A stretch of 64,000 nt of DNA from Sinotaia quadrata (GCA_028829895.1 CM054183.1:16417975-16481974), one strand, 5' to 3'. Numbered from the stretch's first letter, positions 14,902 through 30,000 are shown. Translations and numbers: made by a program. Notes: a model not told the origin generated them from the letters alone.

Positions 14902-17431
14902 GAAAAAGAATTAGCAGCACAGATTGTGATGACTCAAATGTTTAAAATATGTTGACACAGAATTAAGTTTCTAAAAGCTATTTTTATTTATCTCAATAAT
15001 GATCAGACCCACAGAACTAGATGACAAAAGGTGTTTACAAAGAGTTAGTTATACATATGAAAGCGTTTTTCTTTTTTTCAAAATGTTCATTTACAGAGGT
15101 ATTAGATACTGAGTTTAAATTTTGCCCCACCTCCACCATACGAAAAAAAAATAAAACAAATTATATATAGTAGATACATTATACAAAGCAATATGTCCAA
15201 AATGTTTGAAAGATATCCCAAAGTGCTTCAAAAATATTCAGACAAAAATTTTTTAAACAGGTAAAAGAGAATCAAATTTAAATAACTATTTCTTCATTTC
15301 TGTCAAAAGACACCACTAGTAATTTTGTCTAAAAAAAATATGAAAAACTTTATTATGGTACTTAAAACTGTACTGTAACTCACTAAATACTGCACGTTAA
15401 TTTCAACAGTGAACTTCATTTTCAGCCAAGCTGTCTGATCTAATTTCTCAGAAAGGTAGATGACCCGACCCTGTCAGTACAACAGATGCCATCATAGGCT
15501 GCTCAAGGGCAAAGATCACCTGGTGCATGTAGTGAAACAACCTGCAGTAGAGCCCTCGCCATTTTTATTTTTATTTTATGAACAGACTTTATAACTGTGA
15601 ATCACTACATGTAAATTTTCTGGAACAAGAAACTAACAGGATGATGAACATGGACAGCAATTAAAATTAAAATTAATAAGGAATAATACAAAGGATATTA
15701 TTTTGCAATGATAGGAATGTTGTTTTAAAAAAGGAAAGAAAAACGATTTTATCAAACCACACACACACAGAGTAATAAATTACTGGGCAGTGTGATGTAT
15801 TTGACAGTTATATTTTGTAGGTGTCATGTTAGGAAAAAAAGCAGCCATTTCCAAACTATACAGTAAATAGTAGTACTCTGCACTCTGAACAGATTGCCGT
15901 TCACTGCTACCAAATAACTAACTACACATGCTGAATGGTGAGCGGTACTCTGCATTACCACTGGAATTTTGTACTATGCTGTGAGCAGCACTCTACCAAC
16001 AGACTGACGTACTGTGCTGTAAGAGCCGCTATACACTACCAACAGACTGACGTACTATGCTATAAGAGCCGCTATACACTACCAACAGACTGACGTACTG
16101 TGCTATAAGAGCCGTTCTAAACTACCAACAGACTGACGTATTGTGTTATATGAGCCGCTCCACACTACCAACAGGCTGACGTACTGTGCTATAAGAGCCG
16201 CTCTACACTACCAACAGGAGACGTACTGTGCTATACGAGCCGCTCTACACTACCAACAGGAGACGTACTATGCTATACGAGCCGCTCTACACTACCAACA
16301 GGAGACGTACTGTGCTATAAGAACCGCTCTACACTACCAACAGGAGACGTACTGTGCTATACGAGCCGCTCTACACTACCAACAGGAGACGTACTGTGCT
16401 ATAAGAGCCGCTCCACACTACCAACAGGCTGACGTATTGTGCTATAAGAGCCGCTCTACACTACCAACAGGCTGACGTACTGTGCTATAAGAGCCGCTCC
16501 ACACTACCAACAGGCTGACGTAGAGTGCTATAAGAGCCGCTCCACACTACCAACAGGCTGACGTAGAGTGCGGTGAGCGGCGCTCCACAGCGTCAGCAGA
16601 CTGACGTACTGTGCAGTGATCGGCACTCTACCAACAGGCTGACTTATCATGCATTGATCCAGTGATGACTGAAACTAAGAAGTCTTCTAAAGACCTTTTT
16701 ACTTGTTTTCTAACATTGTCACCTTGATGTCTTACTGAATATAAGGAAGTTTCATAGGCTGCTTTGAACAAAATTTTTAACTCTCACCTCGAAATCATTA
16801 CAAAATTGAGGTGAACAATACTGAACTTTAATGGAAGAGTACATCCTCTTGACTTTTATTATTAAATGTAGCATTACTGTCGCTGTCGTTATCTGTTATT
16901 TTGAAGACGACACCTTAATTTTACAGAGTGATTGCTTTCGGGAATAACAATACACTTGCGCCTGTAACATTAGCACAGCACAGATCATAAATACAGGAGT
17001 CGATTTTGTTTGCTTTTTCTTTAAAAAAAAAAAAAAAGGAAAAGAAATTTCAGGCCATAATAATTTCACTAAATGATGCAATTTCTTTAAATATTTTTTT
17101 TTTCTCCTTTTGCAGAACCACAGGTGATTTTGCCGCACATGAGCGGTTTCTAGTGTAGAAGAGTGATTTTTCTTTGTACTATTATTACACTAACGTGCTA
17201 TTAGTTTCTGATATGAATGTATTTTTTTCCTGCCAATCAGTATGCTGAACAGGAAAAAGAAGTCTGGATATATTCTGCTTTCGGGAAATGTAATGCACTG
17301 ATATAATGATGACGTCAAGTGTGTCATTACGCCAAATGCTGATATCTGCTACAAGCACGCAACATATACGTAATAATAATGGCAATACTTTCACCATTGT
17401 ATATAATAATTCTATCAATGAAAATATATAT

Positions 17432-17468
<37 letters not shown>

Positions 17469-20400
17469 GCGCGCACACATATATTTTACCATCACTATCA
17501 CATGTACTGCCACTCTAACACTATTTCCGCAAATGTGTAACAATTTTGAACATGATTACAACAACAATATTGCTTGTTACCTTTACCAGACAACAATATT
17601 GCTTGTTACCTTTACCAGACAACAATATTGCTTGTTACCTTTACCAGACAACAATATTGCTTGTTACCTTTACCAGACAACAATATTGCTTGTTACCTTT
17701 ACCAGACAACAATATTGCTTGTTACCTTTACCAGACAACTATGTTGCGGAGGAAAAAAAGTCAATTTCATTATACCTAATACAAGACAGAAATATGTCTA
17801 ATAATATGCGCAGTAAAGGAAAGAAAATATTAAATATAATTCCACGACAAGGAATTCTGATGGCATAGAATACATTTAAGCTAACTGGTATATATATTTT
17901 TATAACATTTAATATTTAATTCTGTTTGTGCAACAAAATCCATCATAAGCAAAAACAAATCAAAATAAACACCTCCCCCCTCCAACACTACAGCCCCTAC
18001 CTCAATTATAGCAAACTTCGCAACACCAATCAGTCGGCCTTCAAATTTGACCTAAGCCAAGCAACAGTAGACAAATGAGCATAATATGTAAACATGTGAC
18101 CTAGGCCAAGCAACAGTAGACAAATGAGCATAACATGTAAACATGTGACCTAGGCCAAGCAACAATAGACAAATGAGTATAATATGTAAACATGTGACCT
18201 AGGCCAAGCAACAGTAGACAAATGAGCATAATATGTAAACATGTGACCTAGGCCAAGCAACAGTAGACAAATGAGCATAATATGTAAACATGTGACCTAG
18301 GCCAAGCAACAGTAGACAAATGAGCATAACATGTAAACATGTGACCTAGGCCAAGCAACAGTAGACAAATGAGCATAATATGTAAACATGTGACCTTAGC
18401 CAAGCAACAGTAGACAAATGAGCATAACATGTAAACGTGTGCCAGTGTTGAAAACGAATCTATTGCATACCTCAAGCAAAACAGACAGGAAGGAAGGAAG
18501 GAAGTGTGGAAGGAAGGAAGGAAAGAAGGAAGGAGGGAAGTTTGGAAATTTGGAAGGAAGGAATGGTCACTTTCTGGAAATCTGGAAATTAATTTTGTAT
18601 AAAGTATTCCTGATTTGTCGTCGGCTTCTTGTAGAAGCAGCGATCTGTGCTGAATGCTCTGGCTAAGCACTACGTCATATATATGCCATAGTGAAGTACA
18701 CAGAAAAACTAACACACCCTACACATACCAAACGCCACCAAGTCACAAATACCACACAAGGTATATATGCACGTACACTGACTGAAACGGAACACACTCC
18801 CATTTATAAAACAGCATTGCTTAGCAAAATACACACAAGCGCACTAATGACGGAAACAGAACACATAGGCATGCATACCACACTACGACATATGCCAGCA
18901 TTATACACAATTCATACACACGCGATTAGATAATCCCACACGCTCGACTACATAGTACAGCACACAAAAATATACGTCTACACACACTACATAATCCCAG
19001 CACACACAAAAATACATGTCTACACACACAAAAATATACGTCTACACACACTACATAATCCCAGCACACACAAAAATACATGTCTACACACACGATTACA
19101 TAATATAGCACACAGAAAATTCATGTCTACATAATCCAGCATAGAAAATATATGTCTACACACACACGACTACACAGTACAGCAAAGAAAATATATATCT
19201 ACACACACGACAATGTAATACAGCACACTAAATATATATGTCTACACACACGGCTACATAATCCAATACACAGAAAATACATGTCTACACACAGGACTAC
19301 ATTATACAACACAAAATATATATGCCTACTCATAAAACTACATAATCCAGCACAGAGAATATACATGTCTATACACGTGGCTACATAATCCAGTACACAC
19401 AATATATATGTTTACACACATGGCTACATAATCCAGTACATAGAATATATATGTCTACACGCATGGCTACATAATCCAGGACACAGAATAAACGTCTACA
19501 TACATGACTACATAATCCTGAAAACAGAATGTCTACACACATGACTACATAATCCTGCACACAGAATACACGTCTACACACATGACTACATAATACAGCT
19601 CAAAGAATACACGTCTACACACGACTACATAATACAGCACACAGAACACACATCTATACACACGACTACATAATCCTACAACAATGCATCACTTGTAGGC
19701 ACACATAAACAAAATATATTCACCCACATGTTAGGCACTTGCGAAATAATAATTTTAAAAAAGCAAACAAAACAACACACTTACAGGTATTACAATACAG
19801 ACAACTCCATCAACACACCTACATATAAAGTACAGGAAGAGAGAACACACACAGAAGACAATTGTATCATTTATAATGAAAATACAATAAATCGCTATAT
19901 AGTCACAAACAGAACACTATTGTATCATTTACAATGAGCATGCAACATATCGCTACACAGGTAAATATACATACGAACATTACTAGAATATCACTTACAA
20001 TGAACATACAACACACCGCTACACAGGTAAACATATAGACATAAACAGATCTCTAGTATTTCACTTACAATGAACATACAACACACCGCCAAACTGGTAC
20101 ACATACATACACAAACAGAACACTAGTATATATATATATATATACACACACACCATTACACATGTAAATAAAGAGACAAAAACAGAACACTTTTATATAT
20201 ATATATACACACACACATACATACACACCACTACACTGGTAAAAAACATATAGGCACAAACAGAACGCTAGTATACCATTTTGAATTAAATGTACACTGC
20301 AGCATGTGCTAACCATAACCACATTTTGTCGACAAATCATTAATAATATATACTCGTCCACGCATAACAAACACACCACTGTATATTATGATTATACACT

Positions 20401-23400
20401 GACATAGAATGCATTCATCCACACATAAAAAAAAACAGTTTAATAAACCGTTACTTCAAGTTCTAATGCTAAAACAAAACGCTAATGTAACACATATCAC
20501 AATTTATTACAAGTTTAGTGACAAATAGAAAAAAATACAAAAATGACAGAGCAAGTGCGAGCACACGCGCGCGCTCACCTACACAACGTCCACAGACAAC
20601 ACAGAGACACGATGTCCTCTGATTCACGAACAACGTCCACAGACAACACAGAGACACGATGTCCTCTGATTCACGAACAACGTCCACAGACAACACAGAG
20701 ACACGATGTCCTCTGATTCACGAACAACGTCCACAGGGATTTCCTGTCTTCACAACTGAAAACCGTAACACGATAACAGCTTTAACACTGATCAGCAACG
20801 ACCACAGACAACACAGGGATTTCCTGTCTTCACGACTGAAAACCGTAACACGATAACAGCTTAACACTGATCAGCAATGTATCAAAGAATAATCAGCGAT
20901 TAGAGAAAAGAGTAATGGGGGTGTGAGGTGTGGGGAAGGAGGGAGAAGAAGGATCAGAACATAAAATTATCAGGGAAAAAAGTCACATCATATGCTATAT
21001 ATAAAATCGGGCGTGTTACTTTTGTGTTCGCGCGCAACGATTCAGTCGGCGGGATTATAAAGTTTAAATATGGTACTAATTGATCAAAACGATCCGCATA
21101 TCTGTAAGTTCTAATAAACTATAACTTTGAACAGTGGCATGCAATGATTTTTCTCGTGATATGAAAAGAACGCAAAATTACTTTTTAAATTAAATTTATT
21201 TATATGATACTCATATTTGCTTAGATGTGCAAATGAGTACTTGTTTAGTGATGACACGTCAGATTCATACACATTGCTTAGATGTGCTAATGAGTACTTG
21301 TTTAGTGATAACACGTCAGATTCATACTCATTTTTTCTGCGACTTTTTTCTTGTGACTTTTCCCCGGACAATCGTCCCAAGGGAAGGTCTATGAACAGTA
21401 AACTTGTAAACAGACGGAAGGCTGTAAGAGTTAGCACCATTCTAACGCGAGTTTAATATCGTGCGCCGGTGATAAGTAAATTCCATGACTGTTGGGGAAG
21501 GGTTAAATCTCACAGCAGACGCAAGAATAACCGTGCCAGTGTGCACGCCGGTGCCTGATTTGAGCAGTCGCCACAGCCGACGTAAGGGGCAAACCTCAGA
21601 GCAGGTGCAATTTTAGCCAAGAACGCGTCAGTGAACGCAACCGTAAAGAGCAGCTTTATGCGTCTTCTCGTAGCAGAGTTCAGGAGAGAAAGAATGCTAA
21701 GAAAAAGGGGGAGGGTCGGACTGGGGTGGTGGAGAAAGAGCGACATCCTCCAGCTGGCGCCCCGCGCCTGCTCACGGACTTGTCAGAGTTTGGTAAACTT
21801 AATGGCATTGGAAATTGGGACAACTTGAGGAAAAGAGTGATGTAGCCCAGTGGGCGAGGGCTTGACACACAGAGCTATGTCAGTACAGTTGCAGAGTACA
21901 TCAAAGGAGGCCAGCCTCTATACTTGCAAAGTAAACGTTTAGAAGACAAAAGAGTATGAAAGTACTCACGGGGAAAGTGCTCATTCTATACACGAATGGC
22001 ATGAGAGGAAGGAGACGATCCAATGTTATAGCTGACAACAGGTATGTGCCGGGCATAAGGACATCCTTTGGGCATGCGCTGTGAGGTGGAGCGGTGTCCG
22101 TGATAAACATTCTCAATGAGCATTGCATACAACAACAACAAAGTGGCACAACAAACAACCACGCGTGTCTACATAATATCTCAACTATTACAAATAATAA
22201 TAAATAAATGTACAAGAAAAAGAAACAAAGAAGATGGTTTGACACAGATGTTGCAAGCGTTATATTTATAATTACCCTAATTCTGCGAGCCTGGTGTCTG
22301 CGTTTCAGGTGCAGGATGAGACGTTTTCTGAACTCTTGATGTCTGTAACATATAAAAGCTCTTTGTGTAGGGGTATGTGAGGAGGGAGGCATCATAACTG
22401 CATGAAAACAAACACGGGGAGAATGTGGCATACTTTTAACAGTAACAACAACAATAACGGCGAAATCTAACAAATTAGGAATAGTGACACACGTCTTTAC
22501 ACACAAAGTAATGCCAAGTGGCCCCATGTAACAAACAACAGGTGTCTAATGTTACACGTCTTTACACACAGAATGGCCAATTGGCCCCAGACAACAGGTG
22601 TCTAATGATGCACTTCTTTACACATAGTACAGCCAAGTGGCCCCAGACAACAAGCAACAGGTTTCTAATGATGCACGTCTTTACACATATAGTAAAGCCA
22701 AGTGGCCCCTGGCAACAAACAACAGGTTTCTAATGATGCACGTCTTTACACATATAGTAGAGCCAAGTGGCCCCTGGCAACAAACAACTGGTTTCTAATG
22801 ATGCACGTCTTTACACACATTGTAGAGCCAAGGTGCCCCTGGCAACAAACAACAGGTTTCTAATGATGCACGTCTTTACACATATAGTAGAGCCAAGTGG
22901 CCCCAGACAACAGGTGTCTAATGACAGACGTCTTTACACACATAGTACAGCCAAGTGGCTAGACAACAAACAACAGGTTTCTAATGATGCACGTCTTTAC
23001 ATATAGTAGAGCCAAGTGGCCCCGGACAACAAACACGTGTCTAAATGACAAAGCCACTATAGCCGTGCTCCAGTTTCTGTCAGCGCAAGTCTCTAAATCA
23101 TATATATCGTTATAAAAGATGTTGAACAATTATTTTCTAGTATAGTAATTTTTCATATAATTAATTACTGCATCATGCGCTGATTTATTTTAATATAATT
23201 AATCTCTGTGATGTGCATTTGCTACTTTACTGAACAAATACTGTCCACACATTTTTGTTCCAAGGTCAGATTTAATCCCTCGAATGTAGGGTTTCTCAAC
23301 CGCAGTTCCGCTGAACCCTAGGGTTCATCAAGTCGCAAGGGGCTCCCCAAGTGATAATAGTTGAAAAAATAAACGTCGTAGATATTAAAAAAAAAAAAAA

Positions 23401-23997
23401 ATTATGCAAGACTTACTAAGACCTGAAATTTAGCTCAAAGGCTCCTCCAGCATCAAGTTGAGAAAAGCTGCTCTAATGGAATACAATATTGAAGTTTTAC
23501 TGATCAGTAAAATGCTTTAATATATTAAAGAACAGAACAGACGGCATCATGCAGTTTTAAGTTTTTTTGTTTTAAGTGGCCTGGTTGAACGATCCTCAGG
23601 TTAAGCACCACGCGTTAGGCCAGCATAACCTCACCCCTCTTTCAAGGTTTGGACTTTTGAAGAGAGTAATATTTTCACTGGTGGAGACTGATCGCAAGGA
23701 ACCAGTAAATAAATGTTGATTAAATTCAAAATACTTACTATCTTGTAACTTTCTTATTAAAAAGTAGGCTGTCACAATAGGGAGACTGTCAGTTGTTCTC
23801 AAGAACTTAGTTGAATGTTGATTGCCCGCTTGTCTTTAATTTCGATGCCGTGTAAACTGCCGAAGTGTTTTGTTTGGGGGAGTCTTTATATGCCCTGCCT
23901 TCAGTTTCGCTCGTATTGAGATTATTTTTTGTGAGCAGTTCCTCGGACTTGTAAATGTAATTTTTCTTGTCTACTTAGCACACACACGCACACGCAT

Positions 23998-24053
<56 letters not shown>

Positions 24054-27000
24054 GCACACACACACACACACACGCACACACACTGGTTTTAACTACCCCT
24101 TTAATTTATCTGATATATTAATATTTAGGATATATAATCCTTAGTGAAGAGAGAAATGACCGCCACAGTTTTGATGTGGATAAACACGCATTTTAAAAAG
24201 CATGGAAAATAATGGGTTCTTTCACTTGATGCTTGCCGTTGAGATTCAGATTTAGTAGACTGGATATTTGCATTTAATTTGGGTAAGCTTTCTGAATTTA
24301 TAATCTTAAAGAAACACATATGGCAAAGGTAAAAGGCAAAGGTAAAAAGCAGTCACCTGCTAAAACTTGAAACACGACTGTTGACTACGTCACGCCGGTC
24401 GAACATCGCGCAAGTCCGTCGTTATCAGCATAGAAACGATTAACATAACTCTTTGTAGCGTTCTGAATAGTAATTTTAATATATCACTGCTATCTTAAGT
24501 TGAATTATAAGATAATTATGATAAAACCACAAGAATCCAGAACTATGCACCTTTCTTTAGTATTACAAATTTAGAACCAAAATTAAAAAAAGTTTTTATA
24601 ATAAACTTAAAGAAAATTTACAACACAAACAGATACTTAGGCTGTAAGTTAATTCCCATAAGTACGATAAACTCAGAGTAAATAGGCCGAAGAGACAGGT
24701 TTTGTGTACTCACTTGCGTTTGTTTTCATGGTAGACGGGCGTGTCAGAAGGCTGATGATACAGTGGCTGAAAACGTAAAGTAAAAGGTCGCATGAATGAC
24801 TGGGTTGAAAAATGTGGAGACTAGAATGATGAAAGAAAACAACAAGAAGCAACGATAGCACACCACCACAACAAACAACTGACACTATAGCACACCACCA
24901 CAACAAACAACTGACACTATAGCACACCACCACAACAAACAACTGACTCGATAGCACACCACCACAACAAACAACTGACACGATAGCACACCACAACAAC
25001 AAACAACTGACACTATAGCACACCACCACAACAAACAACTGACACGATAGCACACCACCATAACAAACAACCGACACGATAGCACACCACCATAACAAAC
25101 AACCGACACGTTCTATATGCCAAAGAGAGTTTCATACTGGCTTAACAACCAATCACAATAAAGAGAAATACATTACTACTGTTCTTATATTTTAAAAATA
25201 AGACATATATGACTATGCCAACCATTACTTTGGGCATACACGTCTTAGCTAACTAGGTTCACATATCTGTGCTAAACAAAGATAATAATACATATCCTAG
25301 AGGTTTATTTTCGATTACTAGATATGTTTTAACTAATTTTACGCAAACATGCTTTAACTAACTTTACTAAACATGTCTTAACTATGTATACACGTCTTAG
25401 CTAACGTCTTAACTAATTTTACATTATGTATACATGTCTTAACTAACTTTAGATTTCATATACATGTCTTAACTGTCTATAGATTACATATACATGTCTT
25501 AACTAACTATAGATTACATATACATGTCTTAACTAACTATAGATTACATATACATGTCTTTGTTAACTTTAGATTACATATGCAAGTCTTAGCTAAATTT
25601 AGACTACGTATAAATGTTCTAGCTAATTTTAGATTACGTATACCGGCCTTAACTAACTTTGGATTAGCTATATATATAAATGTCTTAGCGAACTTACTTT
25701 TCTTTTAAGTAAACGTCTGATTAACTTTATTTTTGATTACTTATATGTGTTTAAACGACATGCCTTAGTTAAGTTTAGAGTAGGTATACATGTCTTAGTT
25801 AACTTTAGATTATACATACACGTTAGCTAACTTTACTTTGGATTACATATATGTTTCAACTAACCTTGTATACAATAAGCATCTACCGTTATGCCAACCT
25901 TACTTTAGATTGGGCATATCCTTATTTTCAATGTGTCGTGATTAGCAAAAATCAAAAGATTGTGACTGGTTGGGGGCCTGGACGGGTTCCCCCACTGAAC
26001 AAGTGAAAGTAAGCTAAAAGTAACGTGCGATTTTCTTAATGTAAACCACTATGTTACTGTCAGTAACAGATCTGTGCCGACAGGTGAGAACATACAAAGC
26101 TGCCTGCGATTGTAACTGACGGCTTACAGTGAAAGTGGCTCTTTCCAATTCTGAACTTGGTAATATAGTTTGGGCAGGATATTCTATCAAATTCAAATTG
26201 CAACTCTACCTCACAGTGCACTAGTAAAGTTAGTTAAAGCATGTTTGCGTAATCTATAGAAAAACAATAAATAAAGACAAATCTGTGTATATGTGGCGGG
26301 GTAAATTTGCATAACCCTATTTCTAAACTTAATTGTTATATAAATTGTTAAATTGTCAAAGTAACCCCGACCTCGGGCACTCCTTATGATTGCATTTTTT
26401 GAGTCTGAGTTGGCGTCAACACTCAAATTGAGAATGCTAGAAAATGCTGATGTCATGCAAACTAGTTCCAACCGGGTCAGTAGTTTTTATTATCCAATGA
26501 TTATGATTTACGAGACCAGCCAACGGGCTGAGATTAAAAAGTGTATCTACTTTAGAGAATTCTATTGTCTGATCACTTGAATTTGAAATGACAATAAGTC
26601 CAGTCTTAAAAGGCAGCCATTAGCTTCATGGTCAGTTAGCTGATTGTTTAAGAGAGGATGGACTTTGAAAAATTTTGTGCATTTTTGCTACTGATAATTT
26701 TTATACTTGTGTTTTAAGTAGAAATATATTATATGAGTAGACTCTTATTTCTACAAATGTTTGAACTAAGATGCTCTTATATAGACTGCGAAACACTTGA
26801 CATTGTTTCTAGTGAACCCTCACATAAAACTGATACACTGTATTTATTACACTGTGAATGTAAGAAAGAATGGACTTAAAAAAAGAATAAAACTAGAAAC
26901 TTAGTGTTTGTTCCTGGATTATATATTTACAGAGACAAGCAGCCTTTCTTCACTGTGTGATATGATCTTCTGTATCACTGATTATTTATATGACCATGGT

Positions 27001-30000
27001 AGATGCGGGAAGCATTTACTGCACTGTTAAGTGTAAAGGATACACTACAGTCCGTTGATGAATGGTGGAAATGTATGCTGACTAAACGGAGAAATTTCTG
27101 GTTTAAGGAAATTACTAGAAGGAGTTAAATATGGCAAAGGTGCCCAACTTAACCTTGATGGAATAGCAGTGAAGTGTCCTACAAATGTACAAGAGAAACA
27201 CGTGGAACTGATGTAATATTGAGAATTTTTAAAGAGCAAATGCAATATAAATGTAAGGAAAATGAAGAAACAATGAAATGACAGCTAAAGGATATATGGA
27301 GGGTTTACATAGACAGGACTGTATGTTTTCTTCAAGAGTATAACAAAGCACATTTTATTAAACAGCTGAGCAAATTAAACACATTTAAGTGAGAACTTAA
27401 GCAAAGATTTATATAAAGGCAGAAGTCACTAACCAGCTCAATCTTGGGACCCAGCTTGTCCAGCATTCTGTGTGCAGCCTCAGCTTTGCGCTACATCCAC
27501 AAAGAAAACCAGGCATTAACATTGTTAAAACAAATCCCTACTCATTAACACTCATATTATTCACCCCATATAATAAAAACTTTTAAACAACCCTATATAA
27601 ATAAAACCGTTTACACAAACTTATATAATAAAACCTATTACACAACAGATAGATTAATAGTTAAAAGAACAAAATATAAAAAGTGCTGAACTTTTACAGC
27701 TTAAATTTTCACAACTGAACACTTTTTTGAATTTAAGTTACTGGAGAGCTTACAAAATATTTTCAGAAGATAGTGTGGCAGAGTAATTTCGCCTATCCCT
27801 TAAAAATAAGTCATAAGGTTATGGCGGAAGGTTAAAAATGTGCACGGGTGATGTTTCTGGCAAGTAGACAGATTCAAAAAAATAATTTCTTTTTTCGTTT
27901 CAAATGGAAGTAGTACTGATTATGATTGTACATGGAAGACTATGTCAGTGCCTATCAAGGAAAGAATCTTTACAAATACAATGTATTTAAAGTTTTGGCA
28001 TCAATCTTAAGAGTCTAAATCTGAATAAATTAATTTTCATTTATATTCAATATATTTATTTTTATGTTTTTTTTCTAGAAGTCTGTCAGGTGGATTCAAG
28101 TACTTCAAGGTGCTGTGCTAGACATTAGCAGTCAAGACTTAAACATCAAATTTCTACAAGAGAAAGGGGGCTACTACAGTTTGGTCTTTAGAATTTACAA
28201 AGTTTCTTGAACATTCCTCATGGTGTACTGAGTAGCATGCACAAAAATTCTAGACCACTTTACATGACGAGTTATGTGACAGTAAAACGTCTATCTTGTT
28301 ACTGTGTAAAAAGTAGTTTTACGACACTTTTAATCCACCAAGTGAGAGACATGTTAGTCTTGTGGAAGAATTATTAATAACTATAAATTAAAATTCTCGA
28401 TCACTTGTAATTAGTTATGTGTTATAAATTAATAAATAATAATCATGATGAGTGAAGGGTGCCAGAGTACAAATAGTACTGACATTGAAAAAAAAGTGTC
28501 ACAAGTAATGTCAAGGTTGATTTTAATCTGGGAAATTGCAATTAGTTTTCTGAAATAATTTGTTTCATATTTAATTACAGTGAGACATGAATTAATTCTC
28601 TTCTTGTTTTAAAATATAAAACTCACCCTGTTCTCAGCATAGATAATTTGTGCTATGCTTTGATTCTTAGGTTCTGTCTGTGGCAATTCAGGTGATGCAG
28701 GCTTCTCTTCTGGGCCCTTGGATGCTTGCTGTACCAATTGACACTGGTAGAGAAAATGTGAATGAAAGAATTACACACAGATTGCTAATCTCATTCACAT
28801 GTAATGCTCACTTTATTCTTTAGTAATTAATTGCATTTATACAACAATTTCATTTCAATGAAAGAAGGTAAACAAATTAAACTGTATCACTGTCCTGATT
28901 TCATTTATCATCACAAATGAATATTACTCGTTGCTAATTTACTTTTACTGAAAAACAATGCAGAAATAACCATTACTTTACAATATGAAAAATAAGAAGC
29001 ATAATCTGCAAACTGCCTTAATTTTAGAGTTTGTTAGTTTCAATTTTTATTTATACAAATTTCTTCACAACAGAAGGAACACATATATATGGCACAAATT
29101 GAGAAATCCCCCTGTATGTTGATATAAACATTTTAAACACATTTTTCAATTTGAAAACAACACAAGAATAAAATCACAGCAGTGAAAAACAATTTATATT
29201 TCTGGCCACGAAAATGTCCGTTGTTTTTAGTGACCTAAAAAATTAAACTGTTTTTATCTGTGCTTCATCAATAAACTTAATTTTCTTATAGTTAGTGCCA
29301 AGATTTTTGAGTTCAAAAATAAGAGCAAAACTTAACCAGTGGTAAAAAAATTATTTTAAAAAATCCTGCCCATAGAATTTTGTTTTCTTAATTTTAGCTA
29401 AGAACTTGAAAACAAAAATACTTAGTGCTTCTTTCAATAGAATAAAAATATTTCAAGAAGATAATTTCTTACAGAGGTCTAGGGGTAATGAACATGCATT
29501 CAGAAATGAAAAACAGTAATGTAAGAATTGTCCAAGCATCGAAAGTGACAAAGAAATATAATAATAAGAAAATGAGAGTGAAACAAATGCAAAAAGCAGA
29601 AAACAATTTTCTTCAAATTTTATTTTAAAATTTTAAAAAAATATGTGGATGGAATGATTTAAAAAAAATATTCTGCCTAATGAAAATTCTTATACAAACC
29701 CAATCCACCCCCTTGCAATGGTTCAAAGCTCATCAAACTTTAATTTAAGAGAAATGCTGAAATGCTTTTATTTTTCTAAGATAAATTATCATTTTGTGTT
29801 AAACTGTAATGAAAAACCCATCACCACAACAACAATGAACAACTTATACCTCTTTTTTCTCCAACTTTTGTATCTGCTGCTCAACAGATGTGATCTCGCC
29901 ATCAAGCTTTGATATGTTTTGTAGCAGTTCTTCTTTATACTGACGGTTGCTGCTGTCCTCTGTTGGTAGAGTTGGAGAAATGGCTTCCACTTGAGGTGTG

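Noticed and set aside
16143..16475. 110-codon plus-strand frame with repeated YCAIRAALHYQQET
   Set aside because: It lies wholly within the 42-44 bp minisatellite; the frame holds only where the unit is 42 bp and no start context or splice signals support it.
17533..17868. Overlapping repetitive frames ILLVTFTRQQYC and LPLPDNNIACYLYQTT
   Set aside because: A 29-bp tandem array lacking stops reads open in all three frames; no protein is implied.
21843..21900. tRNA gene suggested by a perfect box A word
   Set aside because: No box B, acceptor stem or anticodon arm could be drawn around it.
21901..22527. 208-codon minus frame through 22276-22342
   Set aside because: Only the 67-base exon inside is coding (in the same frame, as it happens); the rest is intron and array with no family similarity.
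24673..25109. 141-codon minus frame rich in Cys and Val, partly overlapping an NCoR exon
   Set aside because: Most of it is the 32-bp array. Only 24714-24766 is coding, and in another frame set by its splice sites.
24857..25112. CRISPR-like regular repeats
   Set aside because: Units are strictly tandem with no unique spacers, the host is an animal, and there are no cas genes. The same holds for the 27, 29, 35 and 49 bp arrays.
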